From assembly GCA_902783165.1 (NCBI GenBank), contig CACZPU010000053.1, forward strand, positions 1 through 42,707: DNA of 42,707 nt, in the 5' to 3' direction. Numbering within the stretch: position 1 is the stretch's first letter; each line of letters begins with the position of its first letter. The notes under the pieces were generated by a model. It ran no database searches. It saw nothing but the letters and a program-made list of their open reading frames with translations, and had not been told where the DNA came from. Positions 1-8,369 of this stretch are shown here, piece after piece. This DNA comes from an uncultured Prevotellaceae bacterium (GTDB lineage Bacteria; Bacteroidota; Bacteroidia; Bacteroidales; Bacteroidaceae). The position numbers and the translations under genes were made by a program.

Positions 1-433
1 ACAAAAGTGGTTATGTACAAAAGTGGTTATTCACGAAAAAGAATTAGGAAAATCTCAAAATAGAGATATATAGCTGACTCTCAACGAATTGCGATTTCAA
101 CACATCCATTTTCGTTTGCCTTGTTCAAACCATTGCGTTTTTTACATATGTTAATATTTACAACAAACTATAGTTCTGACTTTTGACAACAGGAAAGGAA
201 AAAACACGACAGTTGTTGGAGCATTGGTTTTAACAGTTGTGTGCCCGCACAACAAGCCCCAAAAACATAGATTTTTCTCATAACTTGACAAAACTGCCTC
301 CAAAATGACATTTTCCGTCACACAGGAGAGGGTTTTAGTGCACCTTTCAGTGAGGGTTATAGGGGTAGGAAACGCTCGCAAGCATCTGATTTTCTGAAGA
401 ATAAGCGGAAGTGCTGGTTATTTCTCATTTTTG

Positions 434-449
434 TACTCTTTAAAGAGTA
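434..449. repeat. Perfect 16-bp palindrome
   Basis: TACTCTTTAAAGAGTA equals its own reverse complement. It is followed by AAAAAAATG and then a T run, so as RNA it could fold, but there is no gene immediately upstream for it to terminate. It could equally be a protein-binding site. Confidence 0.6.
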
Positions 450-477
450 AAAAAATGCTTTTTTATGGCTGGCTGGC

Positions 478-577
478 GAAAGATAATCTTTCACCTTGTG
501 AAAAGTAACTTATTGAAGAGTGAAAGATAATCTTTCACCTCGCGAAAAGTAACTTTTTGAAGCATGAAAGATAAGGT
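478..577. repeat. 44-bp tandem repeat with internal inverted repeat, about 2.2 copies
   Basis: Copy 1 starts at 478, copy 2 at 522, and a partial third copy at 566, a fixed 44-nt period. Both full copies begin with GAAAGATAATCTTTC, a 7-bp inverted repeat around a central A, and continue with a block reading CACCT(T/C)G(T/C)GAAAAGTAACTT. The two copies differ at only a few positions. This looks like a dispersed intergenic repeat or a set of binding sites rather than coding sequence. Confidence 0.75.
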
Positions 578-734
578 ATGGCTGAGCAAAATTTGACAAT
601 TTGTTCGCCTCAAAAATAAAAAATCTGCTCCACGCTCGGTATAGTTTTAGACCAGTTGTTGTTCTTTTGTTTTTTTTTAACTCTGGAATAAATATTTTTC
701 TGGCCAAAACCATCTTCTCTTCGTCTTTTTTATA

Positions 735-743
735 TATCTTTGC
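735..743 (+). promoter_or_regulatory. Bacteroidota -7 promoter box for the LRR gene
   Basis: TATCTTTGC matches TAnnTTTG. It lies 36 nt before the start codon at 780. I see no clear TTTG at the -33 position. Confidence 0.6.
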
Positions 744-779
744 ATCATATTAAAGATATATCATCAAATGTTGAAATAA

Positions 780-2117
780 ATGAGAAAACCATCCATAATA
801 TCCCTTCTGCTTTTCATCCTGATGAGCACCGCAAATGTCAAGGCCATTTCGGATTATGATTTAGCAGTGGAATATACTGACGGCAAGACCATCTATTACA
901 ACTATACCCATGAAGGAGAGGAACTGGAAGTGACGTGCCTAAATGACGTCGCTCCTTTTAATGAACATGCTTATGAAGGCAATGTGGTGATTCCCGATGA
1001 GGTAAAATGCAATGACAAGACATTAAAGGTGACAAGCATCGGAGAGTTTGCATTTGCCGGCTGCTCCGCTCTTAGCGCTGTTACCATTCCAAATAGCGTG
1101 ACAGAAATAGGCCAAATGGCGTTTCAGAGTTGCAAGAATCTCAGTTCATTGAACATCCCAAATCGATTGGCAAGCATCGGGATGCTTGCGTTTTGGGAGT
1201 GTTCCAGCCTTACTACCGTAGTTATCCCCGGTAGCGTGACAAGCATCGGAGGCGGTGCGTTTTACGATTGTTCCAGTCTTGAGTCTGTAACCATTGAATA
1301 TGGCGTGACATGCATAGAGGAAGATGTTTTTCAAGGTTGCAAAAGACTCCTCTCCCTCACAATACCAAACAGTGTGACAACCATTAAGCAAGGAGCATTT
1401 TGCAATTGTGAGGCCCTCACATCAATAAGCATTTCGGAGAGTGTTACCATCATTGACAATCATGTGTTCCAAGGATGCTCCAGCCTCAAATCTCTTATCA
1501 TTCCCAACAGTGTGACAAAGATTGAGGCTTACGCGTTCAATGGCTGTGAAAGCATCACCTCAATAACAATCCCTGATAAAGTGACAGAAATTTGTGGTTA
1601 TGCGTTTTTAGATTGCAGAAATCTCAAATTCGTGAAAATCGGAAGCAGCGTGAAAGACATCTCAGTATGTGCATTCGATGGCTGTCCCAACATTTCCACT
1701 ATTGTTTCGCTGATAGAGAATCCATGTTTTATCACAGAGAGTTCCAGTAACAACAGAACATTCGACACCAACACCTTCAACAACGCCACGCTCTATGTGC
1801 CAGTAGGCTCGAAGGACAAATACAAGTCAACGATAGGATGGAACGATTTTGTGACAATTGTAGAGGGTGACGGCTCGGGAAGTAGTGGTGTTGAACAAGA
1901 AATTGAAAAGCCTCTGCAAATGGAGTTCCACGGCAATGTGCTGACCGCCAAGGGTATCAATAACAGTGAACAGATATTCGTTTATAGCACAAATGGCATG
2001 CTCGTAGGAAAGTCAACCAGTGAGAATGGTGTAGCAAAAGTGAACACCCATCTTGAGCATGGCGCTGTAGCCATCGTAAAGATAAGGGACAAGATAGTAA
2101 AGATGGTGGTGAAATAA
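780..2117 (+). CDS. BspA-like leucine-rich repeat surface protein
   Basis: A 445-aa exported protein. Residues 1-22 form a signal peptide (KPSIISLLLFILMSTANVKA). Residues about 87-316 hold roughly ten 23-aa repeats of the LRR_5/BspA type, each with the pattern I(G)xxAFxxCxxLxxxxIPxSVTx. BspA-like proteins of oral and gut Bacteroidota are cell-surface adhesins binding fibronectin, fibrinogen or other bacteria; adhesion here is inference. The C-terminal ~75 residues are different: a beta-rich tail with FVYSTNGMLVGKS and ending VKIRDKIVKMVVK, resembling the C-terminal domains of type IX-secreted or surface-anchored proteins. The ATG at 780 gives a proper signal peptide. The gene is monocistronic, with its own promoter and an AAACAATTGTTT palindrome just after the stop. 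Confidence 0.9.
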   Translation: MRKPSIISLLLFILMSTANVKAISDYDLAVEYTDGKTIYYNYTHEGEELEVTCLNDVAPFNEHAYEGNVVIPDEVKCNDKTLKVTSIGEFAFAGCSALSAVTIPNSVTEIGQMAFQSCKNLSSLNIPNRLASIGMLAFWECSSLTTVVIPGSVTSIGGGAFYDCSSLESVTIEYGVTCIEEDVFQGCKRLLSLTIPNSVTTIKQGAFCNCEALTSISISESVTIIDNHVFQGCSSLKSLIIPNSVTKIEAYAFNGCESITSITIPDKVTEICGYAFLDCRNLKFVKIGSSVKDISVCAFDGCPNISTIVSLIENPCFITESSSNNRTFDTNTFNNATLYVPVGSKDKYKSTIGWNDFVTIVEGDGSGSSGVEQEIEKPLQMEFHGNVLTAKGINNSEQIFVYSTNGMLVGKSTSENGVAKVNTHLEHGAVAIVKIRDKIVKMVVK

Positions 2118-2193
2118 AAACAATTGTTTCTTTTGCATTTCACTCGTCTATTGTATCATATTCTTCCATTAAACAAACAAATTACTTTGTTTC

Positions 2194-2226
2194 TTGCACA
2201 TTTATCCGATTTTTTCGTAACTTTGC
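2194..2226 (+). promoter_or_regulatory. Promoter of the his-fts-lys gene run
   Basis: The -7 box TAACTTTGC is at 2218-2226, with a TTG at 2194-2196 about 21 nt upstream. The leader to hisH is about 37 nt, too short for an attenuator or riboswitch. Confidence 0.65.
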
Positions 2227-2268
2227 AACCGAAAAGATGTTAGAAGGAATACTTTTAGGAGAATGGGC

Positions 2269-2868
2269 ATGGAAGTAGCCATAGTAAAATATAATGCAGG
2301 AAACGTCTATTCGGTGGTGAACGCACTGAAAAGACAAGGTATTGAGCCGCTTCTTACCGACCGTCCGGAGAAGTTGAGAAGAGCCGACCGCGTGATATTT
2401 CCTGGTCAGGGAGAAGCCAGCGGCGCCATGAAATACCTTCGGGAACATAGTTTAGACAAGCTCATCTGCTCGCTGAAGCAACCTGTGCTGGGCATCTGCA
2501 TCGGCCAACAACTGCTCTGCAGGCACTCTGAAGAGGGCGATGTGGACTGTCTTGGCATCTTCGATGTGGACGTGAAACGGTTTGTTCCCCAACGGCATGA
2601 GGACAAGGTGCCTGCCATGGGATGGAACAGGCTGCTGTTCAACGACGGACAGACGAATGAACTGTTCAAAGGATTGGGTGCAGAGCCCTATGCTTATTTC
2701 GTGCATAGCTACTATGTGCCATTGTGCGAAGAGACAATTGCCACGGCAGAATACATACTACCCTACTCTGCCGCCCTTCACAAAGACAATTTCTACGCTT
2801 GCCAATTCCACCCGGAGAAGAGCGGAAAGGTGGGCGAAAAGATATTGGAGAATTTCCTCCAACTGTAA
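2269..2868 (+). CDS. hisH: Imidazole glycerol phosphate synthase, glutaminase subunit
   Basis: Class I glutamine amidotransferase that releases ammonia from glutamine and channels it to HisF in histidine synthesis. The triad is visible: nucleophile Cys77 in GICIGQQ, and His181 and Glu183 in QFHPEKS. At 199 aa it has normal length. An ATG two codons earlier (2263) is also possible, but AGGAG at 2257-2261 is 1 nt from that ATG and 7 nt from the ATG at 2269, and the protein then begins MEVAIVKYNAGN like its relatives; I chose 2269. It heads hisH-hisA-hisF-hisIE. The early pathway genes (hisG, hisD, hisC, hisB) are not in this window. Confidence 0.95.
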   Translation: MEVAIVKYNAGNVYSVVNALKRQGIEPLLTDRPEKLRRADRVIFPGQGEASGAMKYLREHSLDKLICSLKQPVLGICIGQQLLCRHSEEGDVDCLGIFDVDVKRFVPQRHEDKVPAMGWNRLLFNDGQTNELFKGLGAEPYAYFVHSYYVPLCEETIATAEYILPYSAALHKDNFYACQFHPEKSGKVGEKILENFLQL

Positions 2869-2900
2869 AGAAGTAGGTGTTTTAAGGAAATGATTGTGAT

Positions 2901-3644
2901 ATGAGCCAGATAGAACTGATTCCTGCCATCGACATCATCCAGGGCAAATGCGTAAGGCTTACCAAGGGTGACTATGAGAGGAAGACCGTATACAACAACG
3001 ATCCTGTGGAGGTGGCTCGCCAACTGGAAGCAGAAGGATTCAAACGACTGCATGTGGTGGACCTCGACGGAGCCAAGTCGAAGCATATCGTAAACGGAGA
3101 GATACTCCGCAGAATCAGTTCGTCCACCCGTCTGACCATTGATTTCGGCGGTGGCATCAAGTCGGATGACGACATCAGACAGGCATTCGACAATGGTGCT
3201 TCGATGGTGACCGTAGGTAGTCTTGCCGCCACACATCCTGACGTTTTCATCAGGTGGATGAAGGAGTACGGCGCGGAACGAATGATTCTCGGAGCCGATG
3301 TGCGCAACGGCTTGATTAGCATCAACGGTTGGAAGGAGGACTCGGGCATTCCACTTTTGCCTTTCCTGAAAGACTACATAGACGAAGGCGTGAGAAAAGT
3401 GCTGTGCACCGAAATATCAAAAGACGGCACCATGCGCGGCCCTGCCATCGACCTGTACAAGGAAATCATGAGCCACTACCCTCAACTGCACCTGATTGCC
3501 AGCGGAGGTGTCTCTTGTACCGAAGACATTGAGCAGCTAGAGCGTGAGGGCATTCCTGCCGTGGTGTTCGGAAAAGCCTACTACGAAGGGAAGATAGACA
3601 TCGAGAGGCTGAATCCATCAAATACGGACAACAGCAACAGATAG
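2901..3644 (+). CDS. hisA: ProFAR isomerase
   Basis: 1-(5-phosphoribosyl)-5-[(5-phosphoribosylamino)methylideneamino]imidazole-4-carboxamide isomerase, a (beta/alpha)8 barrel of 247 aa. It carries out the Amadori rearrangement that makes the HisF substrate PRFAR. The two catalytic aspartates fit Asp11 in PAIDI and Asp133 in GADVRNG. The phosphate-binding loops GGGIKS (83-88) and ASGGVS (200-205) are present, and Thr170 lies in CTEISKDGT. It begins 32 nt after hisH and ends 15 nt before hisF, so it is co-transcribed. The sequence appears intact. Confidence 0.95.
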   Translation: MSQIELIPAIDIIQGKCVRLTKGDYERKTVYNNDPVEVARQLEAEGFKRLHVVDLDGAKSKHIVNGEILRRISSSTRLTIDFGGGIKSDDDIRQAFDNGASMVTVGSLAATHPDVFIRWMKEYGAERMILGADVRNGLISINGWKEDSGIPLLPFLKDYIDEGVRKVLCTEISKDGTMRGPAIDLYKEIMSHYPQLHLIASGGVSCTEDIEQLEREGIPAVVFGKAYYEGKIDIERLNPSNTDNSNR

Positions 3645-3659
3645 ACAAAAGACAAGCAA

Positions 3660-4424
3660 ATGAACAAAGGACTTGCAAAGAGAATCATCCCGTGTCTCGA
3701 CGTGAAAGACGGACAAACAGTGAAGGGTGTCAACTTCGTGAACCTGCGCCATGCAGGCGACCCGGTTGAGTTGGGCAAGGCCTACAGCGATGCCGGTGCC
3801 GACGAACTGGTGTTTCTCGACATCACAGCCACACATGAAGGAAGAAAGACATTTGCAGAAATGGTGACCCGAGTGGCCAAAGAAATAAACATTCCCTTCA
3901 CGGTGGGTGGCGGCATCAACCAAATAGACGATGTGGAGCGTCTGCTCTATGCAGGTGCCGACAAGGTGAGTGTCAATTCGGCTGCCATCCGACGTCCCGA
4001 ACTGATTGACGACATCGCCAACCGGTTCGGCTCGCAAGTATGTGTGGTGGCCATCGATGCACGTGAGGAGGACGGCATATGGCATTGCTACCTCAGCGGC
4101 GGTCGCATAGCCACAGAGCATAATCTGTTTGACTGGGCGAAAGAAGCCCAAGAGCGAGGCGCAGGCGAAATACTGTTCACCAGCATGAACCACGACGGAG
4201 TGAAGACCGGTTATGCCAACGAGGCGCTCGCCAAGTTGTCGGAAACACTGAGCATCCCTGTCATTGCCAGCGGCGGAGCAGGCACCATGGAAAACTTCCG
4301 TGATGCATTCACCAAAGGCAAGGCCGATGCCGCACTGGCTGCAAGTGTGTTCCACTTTGGCGAAATAGGCATTTCGCAACTGAAGGAGTATTTAAGACAC
4401 GAAGGTATCAACGTAAGGATATAG
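3660..4424 (+). CDS. hisF: Imidazole glycerol phosphate synthase, cyclase subunit
   Basis: The (beta/alpha)8 partner of HisH, which joins ammonia to PRFAR and splits it into imidazole glycerol phosphate and AICAR. Catalytic acids are Asp14 in CLDVKDG and Asp133 in AIDAR. Phosphate-binding motifs GGGI (83-86) and ASGGAG (203-208) are present. At 254 aa it has normal family length. The N-terminus [14 protein letters not shown] carries three extra residues compared with the usual [11 protein letters not shown], which is common in relatives. Only 5 nt separate it from hisIE. Confidence 0.96.
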   Translation: MNKGLAKRIIPCLDVKDGQTVKGVNFVNLRHAGDPVELGKAYSDAGADELVFLDITATHEGRKTFAEMVTRVAKEINIPFTVGGGINQIDDVERLLYAGADKVSVNSAAIRRPELIDDIANRFGSQVCVVAIDAREEDGIWHCYLSGGRIATEHNLFDWAKEAQERGAGEILFTSMNHDGVKTGYANEALAKLSETLSIPVIASGGAGTMENFRDAFTKGKADAALAASVFHFGEIGISQLKEYLRHEGINVRI

Positions 4425-4429
4425 TATCA

Positions 4430-5077
4430 ATGATTATCGACTTTGACAAAATGAACGGTCTTGTGCCCGCCATCATCCAAGACGCCAACACCAAGAATGT
4501 GCTGATGCTCGGATTCATGAACAAAGAGGCATACGACAAGACGGTGGCCACCGGGAAGGTGACTTTCTGGAGTCGCTCACGCAATTGTCTGTGGACAAAG
4601 GGAGAGACTTCGGGAAACTATCTCGAGCTGGTGAACATACAGAACGACTGCGACAACGATACGCTGCTCGTAAAAGCAATCCCCCACGGCCCAACCTGCC
4701 ATACAGGTACCGACACATGCTGGGGTGAGGAGAACACAGACAACCCGTTGCTCTTTATAGGAGAGCTGCAAGACTTCATAGAAAAGCGACACGAGGAGAT
4801 GCCGGAGGGTTCGTACACCACCAGACTATTTAACGACGGCATCAAGAAAATAGCCCAAAAGGTGGGCGAAGAAGCACTCGAGTCAGTGATAGAAGCCGTG
4901 GACGGCGACAACGACAAGATGGTATATGAGGTGGCCGACATGATGTACCACCTGCTTGTGATGCTGACAGCCAAAGGCTTGAGGATAGAAGACATCGCCA
5001 ACGAACTGGCCAAGCGCCACCATCCCGACTGGGACAAGAAGCGCCGAACCGCAAAAGCGAAGGGCGAATCGAAATAG
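4430..5077 (+). CDS. hisIE: Bifunctional phosphoribosyl-AMP cyclohydrolase / phosphoribosyl-ATP pyrophosphatase
   Basis: A fusion of two histidine-pathway steps in 215 aa. Residues about 1-105 are the HisI cyclohydrolase with metal-ligand cysteines in QNDCDND and GPTCHTGTDTCW. Residues about 110-205 are the HisE pyrophosphohydrolase, an all-helical MazG-like fold with KVGEEALESVIEA and EVADMMYHLLVML acidic motifs. These are steps 2 and 3 of the pathway and come last in this gene cluster. It starts 5 nt after hisF, so the two are probably translationally coupled. No frame disruption is seen. Confidence 0.95.
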   Translation: MIIDFDKMNGLVPAIIQDANTKNVLMLGFMNKEAYDKTVATGKVTFWSRSRNCLWTKGETSGNYLELVNIQNDCDNDTLLVKAIPHGPTCHTGTDTCWGEENTDNPLLFIGELQDFIEKRHEEMPEGSYTTRLFNDGIKKIAQKVGEEALESVIEAVDGDNDKMVYEVADMMYHLLVMLTAKGLRIEDIANELAKRHHPDWDKKRRTAKAKGESK

Positions 5078-5107
5078 GAAACAACAATACAACAAGAATA
5101 ACCAAAA

Positions 5108-5818
5108 ATGCTTATTGACTATAAAAAAGCAAACATCTTCCAAGAGGATGTGCAGGTGCTGGAAAACGTGGACTTCCATGTTGATGAAGGGGAATTCATA
5201 TATATCATCGGCAAAGTGGGCTCGGGGAAAAGCTCGCTCCTGAAAACCACCTACTGCGAACTCGACATAGAAGACGCTGAAAAGGCAGAGGTGCTCGGAC
5301 GCGACTTGATGAATCTACGCCGGCGAGACATACCTGCCCTGCGCAAAGAGATGGGCATCATTTTCCAAGATTTCCAACTACTGCACGACCGCACAGTGCT
5401 GAAGAATTTGCGCTTCGTGCTTCAGGCAACGGGATGGAAGAGCAAGAAAGAGATTGACGAACGCATCGACGAAGTGCTCGACGCCGTTGGTATGACCGAG
5501 AAGAAAGACAAGATGCCCCACGAGCTGTCGGGAGGAGAACAGCAGAGAATAGCCATTGCACGCGCCATTCTCAACAAGCCGAAAGTGATTATCGCTGACG
5601 AACCGACTGGCAATCTAGACCCGGAAACAGCCAGCCATATTGTTGGGTTGCTCAAACAAATAAGCCAGACTGGCACTGCCATCGTGATGACTACCCACAA
5701 CATCCCCATGCTCGACCAGTTCCCTGGCATCGTATACCGATGCAAAGACGGACTGATGCAGGATGTGACCAACGACTACAACAAACTGAATCTGACCGAG
5801 GACGGGGAAGACGAATAG
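5108..5818 (+). CDS. ftsE: FtsE-type ABC transporter ATPase
   Basis: A 236-aa ATP-binding subunit with Walker [10 protein letters not shown] (35-43), Q-loop Gln87, signature LSGGEQQR (140-147), Walker B VIIADEP (160-166) and H-loop His197. Organisation and length match FtsE, which with the membrane protein FtsX controls peptidoglycan hydrolases at the division septum. No FtsX or other permease is nearby; in Bacteroidota ftsX is often unlinked. The LolD/MacB family is related, so the FtsE name is probable rather than certain. It lies 30 nt after hisIE and 55 nt before lysC in the same direction, so it is likely part of the same transcription unit. Confidence 0.85.
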   Translation: MLIDYKKANIFQEDVQVLENVDFHVDEGEFIYIIGKVGSGKSSLLKTTYCELDIEDAEKAEVLGRDLMNLRRRDIPALRKEMGIIFQDFQLLHDRTVLKNLRFVLQATGWKSKKEIDERIDEVLDAVGMTEKKDKMPHELSGGEQQRIAIARAILNKPKVIIADEPTGNLDPETASHIVGLLKQISQTGTAIVMTTHNIPMLDQFPGIVYRCKDGLMQDVTNDYNKLNLTEDGEDE

Positions 5819-5873
5819 TCACGGGAGATTTAAAGAGAAAGAAAAATATTAATACAAACAAAACATACAGACT

Positions 5874-7196
5874 ATGATAGTAATGAAATTCGGCGGCACT
5901 TCTGTGGGTTCACCAGAACGCATGCAGGGTGTAGCGCATTTAGTCACAAGGAGTGGAGAACCTGTTTTCGTCGTTTTGTCTGCCATGGCTGGCACCACCA
6001 ACTCGCTGGTGGAAATCAGCAATTATCTCTACAAGAAGAACCCAGAGGGCGCCAACGACGTAATCAACAGACTTGAAGAGAAATACATGCAGCACATCGA
6101 TGTGCTCTATTCTTCCGAAGAATACAAACAGAGAACAAAAGAATTCCTGAAAACAGAATTCCAATACCTGCGCTCGTTCACGAAAGACATCTTTACAAGT
6201 TTCGAGGAGAAGAGCATCGTGGCCCAAGGAGAAATCATCAGCACCAACATGATGGTCAACTATATGCAGGAGAAAGGCATCAACGCTGTACTGCTGTCGG
6301 CTCTCGACTTCATGAGAACAGACAAGAACGGTGAGCCCGACCCCAGCTACATCAAAGAGAAACTCTCTAAGATCATGGAGGAGAACGAAGGCCGCCAGAT
6401 TTACATCACGCAAGGCTTCATCTGCCGGAATGCCTATGGTGAAGTGGACAATCTGGAACGTGGAGGCTCCGACTACACCGCTTCACTCGTAGGAGCAGCC
6501 ATCAATGCTGAAGAAATCCAGATATGGACAGACATCGACGGCATGCACAACAACGACCCGCGCGTCGTAGACAGAACCGAAGCCGTGAGACAGCTCCACT
6601 TCGACGAAGCAGCCGAGCTGGCTTACTTTGGAGCAAAGATTCTTCATCCCACCTGTGTGCAACCCGCCAAGTTTGCTGGCATTCCCGTGAGACTGAAGAA
6701 CACCATGGAGCCCGATGCCCCCGGAACAATCATCGACAACGTAAGCATCAGGGGAAAAATAAAAGCCGTGGCAGCAAAGGATAACATCACCGCCATCAAA
6801 ATCAAGAGTTCGCGCATGCTTCTGGCCACAGGCTTCCTGCGCAAAGTGTTCGAGATATTTGAAAGCTACCAGACAGCCATCGACATGATTGCCACCTCGG
6901 AGGTGGGTGTCAGCATGAGCATCGACAATGACGCACATCTGAACGATATCGTGGACGAACTGAAGAAATATGGCACGGTTACCGTTGACACAGACATGTG
7001 TATCATTTGCGTTGTGGGCGACCTCGACTGGAGCAATGTGGGATTCGAGACATTGGCCACCGATGCCATGAAGAACATCCCCGTGAGGATGATTTCATAC
7101 GGTGGAAGCAACTACAATATCTCGTTCCTCATCAAGATGGCAGACAAGAAACGTGCTCTGCAGAGCCTGAGCGACACATTGTTTCATAACCAATAA
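5874..7196 (+). CDS. lysC: Aspartate kinase, monofunctional
   Basis: Phosphorylates aspartate, the entry to lysine, threonine and methionine synthesis. The 440-aa protein has the kinase motif KFGGTSVGS at its N-terminus, ERGGSDYTA near residue 200 and WTDIDGM, followed by tandem ACT regulatory domains over about residues 300-440 (LLATGFLRKVFEIFE, VGVSMSID), which usually mediate feedback inhibition by lysine or threonine. It lacks a homoserine dehydrogenase domain, so it is not ThrA-like. It is 13 nt upstream of lysA, pairing the first and last enzymes of the lysine branch. The 55-nt upstream gap is too short for a lysine riboswitch. Confidence 0.94.
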   Translation: MIVMKFGGTSVGSPERMQGVAHLVTRSGEPVFVVLSAMAGTTNSLVEISNYLYKKNPEGANDVINRLEEKYMQHIDVLYSSEEYKQRTKEFLKTEFQYLRSFTKDIFTSFEEKSIVAQGEIISTNMMVNYMQEKGINAVLLSALDFMRTDKNGEPDPSYIKEKLSKIMEENEGRQIYITQGFICRNAYGEVDNLERGGSDYTASLVGAAINAEEIQIWTDIDGMHNNDPRVVDRTEAVRQLHFDEAAELAYFGAKILHPTCVQPAKFAGIPVRLKNTMEPDAPGTIIDNVSIRGKIKAVAAKDNITAIKIKSSRMLLATGFLRKVFEIFESYQTAIDMIATSEVGVSMSIDNDAHLNDIVDELKKYGTVTVDTDMCIICVVGDLDWSNVGFETLATDAMKNIPVRMISYGGSNYNISFLIKMADKKRALQSLSDTLFHNQ

Positions 7197-7209
7197 CAGA
7201 AAAACATTT

Positions 7210-8367
7210 ATGAAAGGCTTATTTCCCACCAACAAATTCGAACAGATACAAACTCCGTTCTACTATTACGACACGGAGCTGTTGCGTAGAACATTAAACG
7301 AAATCAAGGCAGAAGCCGCTAAGCACGAAGGATTCCATGTTCACTATGCAGTGAAAGCAAATGCCAATCCGAAAGTGCTGAACGTCATCTGCCAAGCAGG
7401 ACTGGGTGCCGACTGTGTAAGCGGCGGAGAGATACGCGCCTCACTGAATGCCGGTTTTCCAGCACGGAAGATTGTCTACGCAGGTGTTGGCAAAAGCGAC
7501 TGGGAGATAAACCTCGGCATTGAGCACGACATTGCCTGCTTCAACGTGGAGAGTATTCCAGAATTGGAAATCATCAACCAACTTGCCGAAGCCAAAGGAA
7601 AGACCGCCCGAGTGGCTTTCCGCATCAACCCGAATGTGGGCGCGCATACACATGCACACATCACAACGGGCTTGGCAGAAAACAAATTCGGCATTTCGAT
7701 GAACGACATGGAGAGCGCCATTGCCCGTGCAGCCGAACTGAAAAATATTGATTTTGTTGGATTACATTTCCATATAGGAAGTCAGATACTTGACATGGGC
7801 GACTTCAAGGCGCTCTGCAATCGCATCAACGACATACAAACCCGGCTGGAACACTTGCACATCAACGTGAAAAGCATCAATGTGGGAGGCGGCCTGGGCA
7901 TCGACTACCAACATCCCAACCGCATGGCTATACCCGATTTCAAGGCATATTTTGACACATACGCCAAGTTCTTGAACCTTCGTCCGGGACAGACGCTTCA
8001 TTTCGAGCTGGGCAGAGCTGTGGTGGCGCAATGTGGAAGCCTCGTCACAAGAGTACTGTACGTGAAGGAAGGAACCTGCAAGCAGTTTGCCATCGTTGAT
8101 GCCGGCATGACAGATTTGATCAGACCTGCTCTTTATAACGCTTATCACAAGATTGAAAATCTGACGAGTGAAGAACCCAAAGAAACATACGATGTGGTGG
8201 GTCCTATTTGTGAATCGAGCGACGTCTTTGCCAAGTCGATAGACCTGAACAAGTGCCATCGCGGCGATTTGATAGCCATCAGAAGCGCTGGCGCCTACGG
8301 CGAAATAATGGCTTCGTGCTACAATTGCCGCCAACTTCCAAAGGGATATATCACTGAAGAAATATAA
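7210..8367 (+). CDS. lysA: Diaminopimelate decarboxylase
   Basis: PLP enzyme of the alanine racemase-like fold III that decarboxylates meso-diaminopimelate to lysine. Lys49 in HYAVKANANP is the PLP-binding lysine. GGGLGIDY binds the PLP phosphate, and CESSDVF near the C-terminus supplies the active-site Cys from the partner subunit. At 385 aa it is slightly short compared with the ~410-420 aa of many family members but within the Bacteroidota range. The next gene starts 2 nt after the stop, so the transcript appears to continue into the glycosyltransferase genes. Confidence 0.95.
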   Translation: MKGLFPTNKFEQIQTPFYYYDTELLRRTLNEIKAEAAKHEGFHVHYAVKANANPKVLNVICQAGLGADCVSGGEIRASLNAGFPARKIVYAGVGKSDWEINLGIEHDIACFNVESIPELEIINQLAEAKGKTARVAFRINPNVGAHTHAHITTGLAENKFGISMNDMESAIARAAELKNIDFVGLHFHIGSQILDMGDFKALCNRINDIQTRLEHLHINVKSINVGGGLGIDYQHPNRMAIPDFKAYFDTYAKFLNLRPGQTLHFELGRAVVAQCGSLVTRVLYVKEGTCKQFAIVDAGMTDLIRPALYNAYHKIENLTSEEPKETYDVVGPICESSDVFAKSIDLNKCHRGDLIAIRSAGAYGEIMASCYNCRQLPKGYITEEI

Positions 8368-8369
8368 AG

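Larger units (their letters stand above)
1..779. other. Non-coding, repeat-rich intergenic region
   Basis: I see no convincing gene here. The region opens with a 14-bp direct repeat (1-14 and 17-30). It also holds a perfect 16-bp palindrome at 434-449 and a 44-bp tandem repeat from 478. Two short reading frames on the minus strand (151-381, 510-713) have no start context and run through the repeats, so I treat them as chance. The only clear functional site is the promoter of the next gene at 735-743. Base composition is AT-rich with long A and T runs, unlike the coding regions downstream. Confidence 0.7.

Noticed and set aside
151-381. Reading frame of 76 codons on the minus strand in the first intergenic region
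   Set aside because: No promoter or start context, odd composition (many Cys, Thr, Phe), and it lies in a repeat-rich non-coding stretch.
478-577. CRISPR array
   Set aside because: Only about two copies, no unique spacers between repeats and no cas genes in the window; it is a simple tandem repeat.
510-713. Reading frame of 67 codons on the minus strand
   Set aside because: It runs through the 44-bp tandem repeat and ends within it; more likely a by-product of the repeat than a gene.
5819-5873. Possible lysine riboswitch upstream of lysC
   Set aside because: The gap is only 55 nt, far below the ~170 nt of a lysine riboswitch, and shows no matching helices.
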